NCBI GenBank assembly: GCA_964352665.1
Contig: CAYGSJ010000004.1
Location: 1 to 64,000, forward strand
Direction: 5' to 3'
Source of the DNA: UBA1672 sp964352665
GTDB lineage: Bacteria > Pseudomonadota > Alphaproteobacteria > Micavibrionales > Micavibrionaceae
Length of the DNA: 64,000 nucleotides
Position 1 is the first letter of the stretch, and every line of letters begins with the position of its first letter. A program made the position numbers and the translations under genes. Shown piece after piece: positions 34,321 to 43,944 of the stretch. The notes beneath the pieces are model-generated. The model saw only the letters and a program-made list of their open reading frames with translations, searched no databases and was not told the DNA's origin.

Positions 34321-37276
34321 AATCTACAATATTCCTGCTGGTCTGCCCTTTTCAAAAACGCTTGTGCGTTATCTCCATCATTTAACCCGGCAAGACGGTG
34401 CACGGCCTTTGCCGGAGTATACAATTTTGCTGCCGACACGACGGGCCTGCCGGATCTTACGTGAAACATTCCTCAGTATGAACAGCGGGGCGCCGATGCT
34501 TTTGCCGCGTATGACCCCCTTGGGTGATGTGGACGAGGAGGACCTTTCCCTGATGATGTTCGGGAATGCACAGGATTTTCTCGATGTTCCGCCTGCGATA
34601 GATCCTATGAAACGCCTCTTGCTTCTGGCCAAACTCGTAGGAAGTGCCAAGGGCTTCACACAGGGGCCGGATCACGCCCTTATGCTGGCCGCAGCACTGG
34701 CAAAATTTATTGATCAGGTCGTTGTAGAAGAACTGTCCTTTGCCGATCTTCATAAAATCGTGCCCGAAGATTTTTCCGAACACTGGAAAATCACATTGGA
34801 GTTTTTAAAAATCATTAGCGAACACTGGCCCAGTATTCTGGAGGCTAATAACGTTATCGACGTGGCGCAGCGCCGAAATATCCTGATGCAGGCATTGGCC
34901 GATCATTGGCGCAAATCACCACCCGATTACCCTGTGATCGCCGCGGGTTCTACCGGCTCTATTCCGGCTGCGGGGCGGCTGCTCAATGTCATTGCAACTA
35001 TGCCAACGGGCCAGATTATTCTGCCGGGGCTAGATATCCACATGGACGAAACGGCCTGGGGATATGTCGGAGAGAGCCATCCACAGCATGGCCTGAAAAC
35101 CCTTTTGTCCCGCATGGAAACGGAACGTTCGGATGTGCGTGAATTGGGTATTGATCACAGTGATCTGTTGACAAGTGACCGGAACAAACTGGCCTCTGCC
35201 ATGATGCTTCCGGCGCAGGTCACGGCAACATGGAAAGAGTTTGGCAAAGTCCACGACCTTGAACCGATGCTTGAGCATCTTGAATATTACGCGTGCGCGA
35301 CCCAGCAAGAAGAGGCCGCTGCCATCGGGCTTTTGATGCGTGAAGCGCTGGAGGGAAAAGAAAACATAACCGCCCTCGTAACGCCGGATCGTACCCTGGC
35401 CCGACGCGTTAGTGCGCAATGTCGCCGCTGGGGGATCGAGGTGGATGATTCTGCCGGACAAAATCTTGCAGATACGCGGTTGGGTAAATTTATATCCCTT
35501 ACCATGCAAATGGCCAAGGCGGGATACGATGTGGTTTCTATGTTGGCGCTGCTCAAAATTTCTCTTTGTCGTTTCGGGCAGGACGATATTCATTACGACA
35601 AGATGGTGAATATGCTCGAGCAAAAGTTTTTGCGCACAAAAGAACTTACCACCTCCCATGAAATGCTGCGCACAAAAATTAAGAAGGATGAAACAGCCAG
35701 CAAGCTTTTCGAGTTTATGGAGGGGTTCTATGCTGCACTAAAACCACTTTCTTTTTATGGCATGCAAACCGGAAAACAACCTTTCGCGGAAATTTTGAAG
35801 GCGCATGTAAAAGTGTTGGAAGCGCTGGCAACCACAACTGATCAAGCGGGGCAGGATATTCTCTGGCGTGGCGATATCGGTGAAACTGCCGCCCTTTTCC
35901 TCAGTGAACTGCTCTCCCATGATGACCTCCTTGAGGATATGAGTTTTACCGAATACGAAAAAATTATCACCAGTCTTATGAGCACCAAAACCGTGCGTTC
36001 TGCCTATGGTGTTCATCCCCGTCTGTTGATACTGGGACAACTCGAAGCACGCCTTGCCGATGCAGACCTTGTGATACTGGGCGGGCTTAACGAAGGGGTC
36101 TGGCCTCCCGATGCGGCACATGACCCATGGATGTCCCGTCCGATGCGCGGTGATTTCGGTTTACCGGGCACTGATCAGACGGTTGGCATTGCGGCACATG
36201 ACTTTGTACAGGGTTTTTGCGCGGGGCGCGTAGTGATGACCCGTTCTGAAAAAGTAGATGGTAGTCCAACCGTGCCTGCACGCTGGCTTGATCGTCTGGA
36301 TACGGTTTTAAAAGCATCGGGGCGCAGTTTGAATGATCTGTCTACCGGTGCATATTTGCATTGGGCAAAGACGCTTGATATGTCCGATGCCCCTAAACCG
36401 GCTGATCGTCCAAAGCCAAAGCCTCCACTCTCAACGCGTCCTTTCCGCGCATCCGTGACCAAAATAGATGTATGGATGAAGGACCCTTACGCCATTTACG
36501 CTTATTATGTTCTGGGCTTGAAAAAACTTGATCCACTGGTGCAAGACAGTGACGCGGCGCTACGCGGTACAATTATCCATGATATTTTAGAGGCGTTTGT
36601 TACCGCCTATCCCGATGATCTTCCCGATGATGCCGAAGATCGATTTTTGGATATTGTGCGCGACATATTAACCGAAAAACTGGAATCTCCTGATTTGTTG
36701 CAGTACTGGGGTGCGCGTTTTTATAAGATTGCTGCATGGTTTGTTGCGCATGAAAACTGTTGGAGACACGATGCACAATGTCTGAAGAGCGAGATCAGCG
36801 GAGAGATTGATATCGATGTGGATGGTATACCCTTCACTGTACATGGTAAGGCTGATCGTATAGACAAGCTGCCCGAGGGCTACGCGCTCATTGATTACAA
36901 AACCGGTGGCCAATACAAAGAGAGTTCCTTTAAAAAAGGCGAGTATCCCCAGCTTCCGCTAGAGGCTATCATGCTTGCCGGTGGTGGCTTTACCAAGAGT
37001 GATATTCCAAAAGGTGATGCTGCCTATCTAGGCTATTGGAAGGTCACAGGCGCAAGAACTGCGGGCGAGGTGGTTGCACTTTCTGGTGATCTGGACGAGA
37101 CCATCGAAATCGTTCTGGAAGGGCTTAAGGGTGTTATTCGTGCCTTCCGTGATATAGAAACACCATTTTTTGCCGTGCCAGACCATAAAAATGCGCCGCG
37201 CTATAATGATTATGAACTGCTCTCCCGTTATAAGGAATGGGCGGTTCTGGACGAAGAAACAGGGGAGGCCGCATGA
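34310..37276 (+). CDS. addB: Double-strand break repair protein AddB
   Basis: 988 residues from the GTG at 34310, which has AAGGGG six bases upstream; the frame is open 114 bases further, but that would lie deep in the previous gene. The start IYNIPAGLPFSKTLVRYL and TILLPTRRACRILRETFL fits alphaproteobacterial AddB, with an inactivated helicase-like body (LGQLEARLADADLVILGGLNEGVWP, then MSRPMRGDFGLPG). The C-terminal PD-(D/E)xK nuclease has YALIDYKTGG. It forms the AddAB helicase-nuclease that resects DNA breaks for RecA. It overlaps addA by four bases. Confidence 0.92.
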   Translation: MQHKIYNIPAGLPFSKTLVRYLHHLTRQDGARPLPEYTILLPTRRACRILRETFLSMNSGAPMLLPRMTPLGDVDEEDLSLMMFGNAQDFLDVPPAIDPMKRLLLLAKLVGSAKGFTQGPDHALMLAAALAKFIDQVVVEELSFADLHKIVPEDFSEHWKITLEFLKIISEHWPSILEANNVIDVAQRRNILMQALADHWRKSPPDYPVIAAGSTGSIPAAGRLLNVIATMPTGQIILPGLDIHMDETAWGYVGESHPQHGLKTLLSRMETERSDVRELGIDHSDLLTSDRNKLASAMMLPAQVTATWKEFGKVHDLEPMLEHLEYYACATQQEEAAAIGLLMREALEGKENITALVTPDRTLARRVSAQCRRWGIEVDDSAGQNLADTRLGKFISLTMQMAKAGYDVVSMLALLKISLCRFGQDDIHYDKMVNMLEQKFLRTKELTTSHEMLRTKIKKDETASKLFEFMEGFYAALKPLSFYGMQTGKQPFAEILKAHVKVLEALATTTDQAGQDILWRGDIGETAALFLSELLSHDDLLEDMSFTEYEKIITSLMSTKTVRSAYGVHPRLLILGQLEARLADADLVILGGLNEGVWPPDAAHDPWMSRPMRGDFGLPGTDQTVGIAAHDFVQGFCAGRVVMTRSEKVDGSPTVPARWLDRLDTVLKASGRSLNDLSTGAYLHWAKTLDMSDAPKPADRPKPKPPLSTRPFRASVTKIDVWMKDPYAIYAYYVLGLKKLDPLVQDSDAALRGTIIHDILEAFVTAYPDDLPDDAEDRFLDIVRDILTEKLESPDLLQYWGARFYKIAAWFVAHENCWRHDAQCLKSEISGEIDIDVDGIPFTVHGKADRIDKLPEGYALIDYKTGGQYKESSFKKGEYPQLPLEAIMLAGGGFTKSDIPKGDAAYLGYWKVTGARTAGEVVALSGDLDETIEIVLEGLKGVIRAFRDIETPFFAVPDHKNAPRYNDYELLSRYKEWAVLDEETGEAA

Positions 37277-40200
37277 GTGAACCCCTAAGACAACAAACCG
37301 AAATACTGGACGCGAACCTGCCGCAACGCGCCGCGTCGAAGCCCCAGGAATCCATTTGGGTTGCGGCATCGGCGGGCACGGGCAAGACCAAGGTTCTAAC
37401 TGACCGTGTTTTGCGTCTGTTACTTCCGCGCGAAGATGGACAGGGCGCAACGCCGCCCAACCGTATTCTATGCCTGACCTTTACTAAGGCCGCGGCCAAT
37501 GAAATGGCCATGCGCATTAACGAGACTCTCGGAAAATGGGCGGTGATGGAGGTGGAAGCGCTCGAAAAAACGCTGCATGACCTGCTCGGTGTTACGCCAA
37601 CGCCACAGCAAATTGAAATGGCACAGCGCCTGTTTGCTGATGTGGTGGATTGTCCGGGCGGTCTTCAAATCAAAACCATTCACTCTTTTTGTAAATCGGT
37701 TCTGGGGCGCTTTCCGATAGAGGCTGATTTGCCTGCCAATTTTTCCGAACTGGATGAGGGACAGGCGAATGACCTTGTAAAACAGGCCCAGACAAAAGTC
37801 CTGCGTCTGGCGCAGTTGCCCGAACAAAAAGCCTCGCCTCTGGCACAGGCTTTTTATACGCTTTCTACTGCGCTGGATGAAGATCGTTTTTCAAAACTGA
37901 TCAATGATGTCGTGAAGGAACGTTTCCAACTCCGGAAACTAATGGAGCGCTATAAAACACTTGATAACATCTTTGCGGGTATTTGCGACCATTACGATAT
38001 TGATCCTATGTTAAATGCGGATGCCGTTGCGGAGTCCTTATGTGCTGATGGCGCTTATGATGAAACAAATTTGCGCCGTGTAGCAGAGGCTATGCTGGAA
38101 GATGGAAGCAAACAAGGTCCGGAGAGAGGTGCAACCATACTAGAGTGGTTTAATGCTACCTACGAAACACGCGTCCAAACACTTGACAACTACAGTCTGG
38201 TCTTCCTTACAAAAGAAAGAGAGATTAGGAGCACAAAAGGTTTTCCTGTGAAGGCTGTGTGCGATGCTTTCCCTGAATGCACAGATATCCTGCAGGAAGA
38301 AGCAAGACGAATTTATAATGCTCATGAAACTATCAAGCGCATTCAATCTGCTCAAATGACGCGTGATATTCTTGTTATGGGCATGGCGGTGTTAGAAGAA
38401 TATACAAAAATAAAACAGGAGCAGGGCGCGCTCGACTTCGATGACCTCATCATCCGCACTATGGAATTGCTCGGTGGTAACACACACAGCTTCCGTTCGC
38501 TTGGAGAAAAAGATCGTGTCATCATTCCAAACTGGATCATGTACAAACTCGATCAGGGGCTTGATCATATTCTGGTGGACGAAGCACAAGACACAAATCC
38601 GGAGCAATGGCGCATTGTTGAATCTCTGACGATGGAGTTCTTCGAAGGGCAAAGTGCGCGCGACGATGTCCTGCGCACCTCATTTACTGTGGGGGATATC
38701 AAGCAATCCATTTACCGGTTTCAGCGTGCTGCCCCCGAAGAATTTCAACGGATGCGCGGTGTTTTGCATGAGCGCATCACAAAATCGGGTCATGTGAACC
38801 GTGATGTCGCGTTGGATATTTCCTTCCGTTCTACCGCCAGCATTCTTCATGTTGTAGACCGCGTGTTTGCCGATCCAGAGCTCAATGAAGCGGTGGGCGG
38901 TGGAACTATTGCCCACAGCGCCTTTCGTGATGGTCAGGAGGGCTTGGTCGAGCTTTGGCCCGTCTTTGAAGACGACGAGAAAGTTCAAAAAAACTTCTGG
39001 GATCCTCCCACGCGGGTCATTAGCCAACAAAGCGGTGCATCGCATCTTGCCGCATCTTTGGCGCAAGAAATCCGAAACTGGTTGGATCGTAAAGAAATTC
39101 TGAAAAGTTACGATCGTCCGGTCGAACCAGGCGATATTATGATACTTGTGCGTTCAAGATCGTCTTTCGTCGATCAATTAATTCGCGAATTAAAAAAACA
39201 AAACATACCTGTAAGTGGCTCCGATAGAATGATTTTAAGCGAGCAGCTTGTGGTTCAAGATCTCTTCGCGCTGGCAGAGTTTTGTATGCTCCATGATGAT
39301 GACTTAACGCTGGCCAGCGTATTGAAATCCCCGTTTTTCGGATGGAGCGAGGAAGAGTTGTTTTCGCTCTGCTATAATCGTAAAGGTACCCTCTGGCAGG
39401 AGCTGTGTAATTTTGATTCCGACAGGATTACATCTATTGAAAACCATCCGGAACCAATTTTGTGCGTTGATTCTGCAAAAAGAGAAGCAGCAAGAGATTA
39501 TCTTTCACGATTGATGGGCCGCGCACGCTATCTTGGTGCCTATGAATTTTTCAGCCACATCCTGACCCGTCCGTGTCCGGCAGATGCGCAATCTGGTTTG
39601 CGCGCTATTCGCGGACGTTTGGGGGATGATGCGCTCGACCCGTTGGATGAGCTGCTAAATGCCTGTCTTGATTATGGCCGCGATCATGTCGATCATGTCC
39701 AACTCTTTCTAGAGCATCAACGCAGCCGTGAGACCAAGATAAAGCGCGAGATGGAAGAAAGTGCAGGGCAGGTCCGTATCATGACTGTGCATGGCTCCAA
39801 GGGCCTACAGGCCCCTATTGTTATTTTACCCGACACAATTAAAAGCTCCTCCGCCAGAAAAACCGGACGCCTGCTCTGGCCGGATAAAACCAATATAGAT
39901 ATTCCCTTGTTTTCTGCACGTAAAGATGATGATCCTACGCATTATCAAAATGCCTATAATTACGCACAAAGCCTCGATGATCAGGAATATTACCGCTTGC
40001 TCTATGTCGCCATGACTCGCGCTGCCGACAGGTTGTATATTGCCGGATATAAAGGCAGCAAAAGCGCACCGGACAGTTCATGGTATTTTAAAATCCGTGA
40101 GGCCATGGAAAAAGATCCGGCGTGCAGGACCACCGATGATCAACGCTTGCAAATTCACAACGAACAAACCGAAGACCCCGACAAGGCCAAGGAGAAAGAG

Positions 40201-40815
40201 CAGAAACAGCACAGTCAAGAGACATTACCATCATGGGCACAGGCGCAGGCGCCGCAAGAAGACGTGCCGCCAAAGCCCCTTATCCCTTCGCGTCCGTCAC
40301 TGGAAGATCAGGAAACAGCAACGTCGCCTCTCATAGCATCAGACCAGAAACGATTCCGCCGCGGGAATGTAACGCATAAATTGCTGCAGTTTCTTCCCGA
40401 CTTTAAACCTGAAACCCGTCGGGACATCGCAGAAAAATTTGTGCAAAAAAATGGATCCGACCTTTCTAGAGATGTGCAGCAAAACATCATATCAGAGGTT
40501 ATGGTCATCCTTGATAATCCCGCGTATGAACCGTTTTTTGCACAAAATTCTCTGGCCGAAGTATCTGTTACCGGCTTGATGCCGGATAATCGCATCGTCA
40601 GTGGCCAGATAGATCGTCTGGTGATGAATGAAACCGATATCTGGATTATCGATTACAAAACCAACCGTCCGCCGCCGAAAGATCCAAAAGACGTACCCGC
40701 CCTTTATCATAAGCAAATGGCGGCGTATCGCGACTCGCTACAGGCGATTTATCCAAAGCACACAATCCACACTGCCCTGCTCTGGACGGATGGGCCGTAT
40801 CTAACAGTGCTGTAA
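37273..40815 (+). CDS. addA: Double-strand break repair helicase AddA
   Basis: 1180 residues, UvrD-like. Walker A is VAASAGTGKTKVLTDRVL (K38), followed by LCLTFTKAAANEMAMRI, Walker B ILVDEAQDTNPEQW, GDIKQSIYRFQRA, VRIMTVHGSKGLQAPIVIL and LLYVAMTRAADRLYIAG. The C-terminal nuclease has WIIDYKTNRPP. The ATG overlaps the addB stop as ATGA with GGGGAGG upstream; in-frame codons back to 37237 are inside addB. trxA, the usual next gene, is absent; a phosphatase-like gene follows. Confidence 0.95.
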   Translation: MSEPLRQQTEILDANLPQRAASKPQESIWVAASAGTGKTKVLTDRVLRLLLPREDGQGATPPNRILCLTFTKAAANEMAMRINETLGKWAVMEVEALEKTLHDLLGVTPTPQQIEMAQRLFADVVDCPGGLQIKTIHSFCKSVLGRFPIEADLPANFSELDEGQANDLVKQAQTKVLRLAQLPEQKASPLAQAFYTLSTALDEDRFSKLINDVVKERFQLRKLMERYKTLDNIFAGICDHYDIDPMLNADAVAESLCADGAYDETNLRRVAEAMLEDGSKQGPERGATILEWFNATYETRVQTLDNYSLVFLTKEREIRSTKGFPVKAVCDAFPECTDILQEEARRIYNAHETIKRIQSAQMTRDILVMGMAVLEEYTKIKQEQGALDFDDLIIRTMELLGGNTHSFRSLGEKDRVIIPNWIMYKLDQGLDHILVDEAQDTNPEQWRIVESLTMEFFEGQSARDDVLRTSFTVGDIKQSIYRFQRAAPEEFQRMRGVLHERITKSGHVNRDVALDISFRSTASILHVVDRVFADPELNEAVGGGTIAHSAFRDGQEGLVELWPVFEDDEKVQKNFWDPPTRVISQQSGASHLAASLAQEIRNWLDRKEILKSYDRPVEPGDIMILVRSRSSFVDQLIRELKKQNIPVSGSDRMILSEQLVVQDLFALAEFCMLHDDDLTLASVLKSPFFGWSEEELFSLCYNRKGTLWQELCNFDSDRITSIENHPEPILCVDSAKREAARDYLSRLMGRARYLGAYEFFSHILTRPCPADAQSGLRAIRGRLGDDALDPLDELLNACLDYGRDHVDHVQLFLEHQRSRETKIKREMEESAGQVRIMTVHGSKGLQAPIVILPDTIKSSSARKTGRLLWPDKTNIDIPLFSARKDDDPTHYQNAYNYAQSLDDQEYYRLLYVAMTRAADRLYIAGYKGSKSAPDSSWYFKIREAMEKDPACRTTDDQRLQIHNEQTEDPDKAKEKEQKQHSQETLPSWAQAQAPQEDVPPKPLIPSRPSLEDQETATSPLIASDQKRFRRGNVTHKLLQFLPDFKPETRRDIAEKFVQKNGSDLSRDVQQNIISEVMVILDNPAYEPFFAQNSLAEVSVTGLMPDNRIVSGQIDRLVMNETDIWIIDYKTNRPPPKDPKDVPALYHKQMAAYRDSLQAIYPKHTIHTALLWTDGPYLTVL

Positions 40816-40854
40816 AGTTTGACTTTTTTGCGCTGGATGTAATACAAACCTCGG

Positions 40855-41676
40855 ATGCGTATTTTACTGGTTCGCCACGGAGAATCCGAAGGCAATGTCG
40901 ACGACAGAAAATATATTGAAAAAGGCGATCATGATATCGCCCTGACTGATCGCGGGTGGAGGCAGGCCATCGGAGCAGGCCGTTTTCTTGCCGATTATTA
41001 TGCCGGTCTGACAAAATGGCCGACAACCTATATCAGTTCCTATCTGCGTCCCAAACAAACAATGAGCGGTATTCTACACGGCATGAATGGCGCTATTCCC
41101 GGTGAGCCCTTCCTTCGTGAAGATCCGCGTTTGATCGAGCAGTATTTTGGTGCGGGATATCATTTTAAGCATTTGCTGGAAGACCCTGCTGATTCATGGG
41201 GAAAAGAATTCGGCCGCGTTGCGCGTGATGTTAATTTAAGGGATCCGTTTGCGGCTGCTTATCCTCTTGGGGAATCTCCTAAACAACAATTTGTTGCGGT
41301 TCGCGGCTTTATTGATGGCACATTGGCACGACAGGCCAGAGAAAAGGGCGATGACGATTTTCTGATTGTTTGTCATGGCGCGGTAATCCGGACTTTTCTT
41401 GTGATCTGGGCGCATTTGCCGATGGACAGGCACAGGGATTTAGCATTGACAGGAAATGCCGGTGTTATTGCGATTGAAGGCAAGTTCGGGGATTGGAGCA
41501 TTCGTAAAATATATGATGGTGAGGCCGGATGCGCGGTTGATCTTGACCCGCTTAACGGGATCAAACCATTTTCGCGTGATGATTTACCGTCTGTGCCCGA
41601 TCATCTCAGGGAACAAGCAATAGAGTTAGAGGCCGGAACAGGCGGCGTGCCAGAGTCTGACCACGAACCATCTTAA
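40855..41676 (+). CDS. Histidine phosphatase family protein
   Basis: 273 residues. The phosphohistidine motif is at the very start (MRILLVRHGESEGNVDD). The second catalytic His is in DFLIVCHGAVIRTFL, with a conserved Arg in SSYLRPKQTMSG. The family includes phosphoglycerate mutases and broad phosphatases; the substrate is not predictable. It lies 39 bases after addA and is convergent with nrdA across a shared terminator. Confidence 0.82.
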   Translation: MRILLVRHGESEGNVDDRKYIEKGDHDIALTDRGWRQAIGAGRFLADYYAGLTKWPTTYISSYLRPKQTMSGILHGMNGAIPGEPFLREDPRLIEQYFGAGYHFKHLLEDPADSWGKEFGRVARDVNLRDPFAAAYPLGESPKQQFVAVRGFIDGTLARQAREKGDDDFLIVCHGAVIRTFLVIWAHLPMDRHRDLALTGNAGVIAIEGKFGDWSIRKIYDGEAGCAVDLDPLNGIKPFSRDDLPSVPDHLREQAIELEAGTGGVPESDHEPS

Positions 41677-41680
41677 TTAC

Positions 41681-41712
41681 AAAAAAAAAGAGCCGCAAAC
41701 GCGGCCCTTTTA
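41681..41712. terminator. Bidirectional terminator between the phosphatase gene and nrdA
   Basis: Arms GCCGC (41692-41696) and GCGGC (41701-41705) around AAAC. There are nine A on the left (41681-41689, a T-run for minus-strand nrdA) and four T on the right for the plus-strand gene. Confidence 0.78.
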
Positions 41713-41727
41713 AAATATTCAAGGATA

Positions 41728-43551
41728 TTACTGACAAGCCAAACATTCTTCGTATTTGCTCTCTTCGCCGAGAACACCCTGTTCCGGCTGTGCATCCACT
41801 TTTGTGCGCTTCCACGAGGCATCGCTTTCCGCGCGCTGGATTGATTTGGAGCGGCAATAGTACAAACTCTTACAGCCCTTCTTCCATGCATCCCAGTGAA
41901 CGCGGTGCAAATCAGTTTTGTCGATATTGGCCGGCAGGAATACATTCACGCTTTGTGCCTGACACACAAACGGTGTGCGATCGGCAGAGTGTTCGATGAT
42001 CCAGCGCTGGTCAATTTCAAACGCGGTCTTGAAGACGTCCTTTTCTTCCTGTGATAACACATCCAAATGCAGGACAGAGCCTTCATTGGTGAAGATCGAG
42101 CTCCATGTATCCTCGTTATCAATACCTTTTTCCGCCAGAAGTCTCTGCAGATATTTGTTACGAACAGGGAAGGAGCCTGACAAAGTCTTATGTGTGTAGG
42201 CATTGGCCGCAAAAGGTTCAATCCCCGGAGAGGCTCCACCACAAATAATCGAGATCGATGCGGTTGGCGCGATGGCCATTTTGTTGGAGAAACGCTCCAT
42301 AATACCGTAATCCGCCGCATCAGGACATGCGCCGCGCTCATGCGCTAATTTTACAGAGGCATCATCGGCCTGGCGTTTGATGTGTTGGAACATACGACGG
42401 TTCCAGACTTTCGCCATTACGCCTTCCATCGGCAACATTTTCGATTGCAGGAAGGAGTGGAAACCCATGACACCCAGACCAACAGAGCGCTCACGCATGG
42501 CTGCATATTTTGCCCGCTTCATAGAATCCGGTGCTTTTTCAATAAAGTCGGAGAGCACATTATCCAAAAAGCGCATGATATCTTCGATAAAGGTCGGATG
42601 ATCCTGCCACTCGTCAAAAGTTTCGAGATTTAGCGATGACAAGCAACACACGGCGGTTCGTTCATTGCCCAAATGGTCTTCACCGGTCGGCAGAGTGATC
42701 TCCGAGCACAGATTGGACATCTTAACATTCAGGCCAGCCATCTTATGGTGATCCGGAATGGCATCATTCACATGGTCGATAAAGATAAAATACGGCTCGC
42801 CAGTTTCAACGCGGGCGGTTAGCAAACGGATCCAAAGATCACGCGCGCTTACTTTATCAACGACTGAATTATCTTTTGGTGATTTCAAGGCCCATTCTTC
42901 ATTATTCTCGACGGCTTCCATGAAACGGTTTGGAATAAGAACACCATGGTGCAGATTCAGGGCTTTACGGTTCGGATCTCCGCCGGTTGGACGACGGAGT
43001 TCAATAAATTCTTCAATCTCCGGGTGCCAGACAGGAAGGTAAATTGCTGCACTTCCACGACGCAAGGAGCCTTGCGAAATCGCCAGGGTTAGAGAGTCCA
43101 TCACACGGATAAACGGAACAATCCCGGAGGTCTTGCCGTTACGGCCGACTTTCTCGCCAATGGAACGCACATTCCCCCAATAGGAACCAATACCGCCACC
43201 AAGAGAGGCAAGCCATACATTTTCGTTCCAAAGGGATACAATATTCTCGAGCGAGTCGCCTGTTTCGTTAAGAAAACACGAAATCGGCAGGCCGCGGCTT
43301 GTTCCGCCATTGGATAAAATAGGCGTGGAGGGCATAAACCATAATTTCGAAATATAATCATATAAACGCTGGGCGTGCTCACTGTCATCGCCATAATACA
43401 TTGCAACACGAGCAAAGAGATCCTGATATTGTTCTTCCGGCATCAAATACCGATCGGTTAGGGTCGCCTTACCGAATTCTGTCAGGTTACCGTCTCTTGA
43501 TCTGTCGATCTGGACACGATTCCCTCTCTCCATTTGCGCGATGTCAAACAT
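41728..43551 (-). CDS. nrdA: Ribonucleoside-diphosphate reductase alpha subunit
   Basis: 607 residues, a class I reductase large chain. It shows C92 (GLPISCFL), the radical-site set N280-L-C282-S-E284, the allosteric/substrate region SLGGGIGSYWGNVRSIG, the glycyl loop ASPGIEPF, the tyrosine pair in CKSLYYCRS for radical transfer and the redox tail ECLACQ. No N-terminal ATP-cone is seen, so overall activity may lack dATP feedback. The beta subunit gene is not in the window. AGGAG precedes the ATG. Two NrdR-box-like palindromes lie about 80-126 bases upstream. Confidence 0.93.
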   Translation of the reverse strand: MFDIAQMERGNRVQIDRSRDGNLTEFGKATLTDRYLMPEEQYQDLFARVAMYYGDDSEHAQRLYDYISKLWFMPSTPILSNGGTSRGLPISCFLNETGDSLENIVSLWNENVWLASLGGGIGSYWGNVRSIGEKVGRNGKTSGIVPFIRVMDSLTLAISQGSLRRGSAAIYLPVWHPEIEEFIELRRPTGGDPNRKALNLHHGVLIPNRFMEAVENNEEWALKSPKDNSVVDKVSARDLWIRLLTARVETGEPYFIFIDHVNDAIPDHHKMAGLNVKMSNLCSEITLPTGEDHLGNERTAVCCLSSLNLETFDEWQDHPTFIEDIMRFLDNVLSDFIEKAPDSMKRAKYAAMRERSVGLGVMGFHSFLQSKMLPMEGVMAKVWNRRMFQHIKRQADDASVKLAHERGACPDAADYGIMERFSNKMAIAPTASISIICGGASPGIEPFAANAYTHKTLSGSFPVRNKYLQRLLAEKGIDNEDTWSSIFTNEGSVLHLDVLSQEEKDVFKTAFEIDQRWIIEHSADRTPFVCQAQSVNVFLPANIDKTDLHRVHWDAWKKGCKSLYYCRSKSIQRAESDASWKRTKVDAQPEQGVLGEESKYEECLACQ

Positions 43552-43629
43552 GAGCCTTGCTCCTAAAAGTTTATAGTTTACGCATTCTTATTGAAATTGA
43601 TTCAAGGAATGTTTTGAAAAGACCGATAA

Positions 43630-43677
43630 ACACAATCCCTTGTGATCATCTGAAAGCTAACATACTATATATCGTAT
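43630..43677 (-). promoter_or_regulatory. Tandem NrdR boxes upstream of nrdA
   Basis: ACACAATCCCTTGTGA (43630-43645) and ATACTATATATCGTAT (43662-43677) both resemble the NrdR consensus ACACWATATATWGWGT. They are separated by 16 bases (32 start to start), the phasing known for paired NrdR sites. NrdR is the dNTP-sensing repressor of ribonucleotide reductase genes. The two boxes match different parts of the consensus best. Confidence 0.68.
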
Positions 43678-43708
43678 GCCCTGCCAATTTGAATGTATTC
43701 CTATTTCT

Positions 43709-43731
43709 GGGTGTTAAAGACAAAAACACCC
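43709..43731. promoter_or_regulatory. Isolated hairpin in the nrdA / pyk gap
   Basis: Seven-base perfect arms GGGTGTT and AACACCC around AAAGACAAA. There is no adjoining T-run of note. It could be an operator or a leader hairpin. Confidence 0.35.
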
Positions 43732-43944
43732 TGATTTAAAATACAAAAACCGACATATCCAAATTTTTATCCCCGTGAAAAAAAAGTGAAAAAATAATAT
43801 TATTACCCAAAATAGGGGTATATCTTGTGATGAAAATGGGTGAGGAATTGAGAACAAAACATGTCTTTTTGGTATGCATTCGCCATAACTTTGATACACT
43901 CGTTTCACAGAGATTCGGGGTAACGTTCTGGAATCCCAAAGCAA

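Larger units (their letters stand above)
43552..43944. other. 393-base divergent intergenic region nrdA / pyk
   Basis: No gene is supported here; the short frames inside lack ribosome sites and sensible composition. It holds two NrdR-like boxes on the nrdA side (43630-43677), an isolated hairpin (43709-43731) and A/T-rich sequence on the pyk side, where a -35/-10 pair is not clear. Confidence 0.6.

Noticed and set aside
43736..43939. 67-aa minus-strand frame in the nrdA / pyk gap
   Set aside because: No ribosome site, and the composition is that of A/T-rich intergenic DNA.
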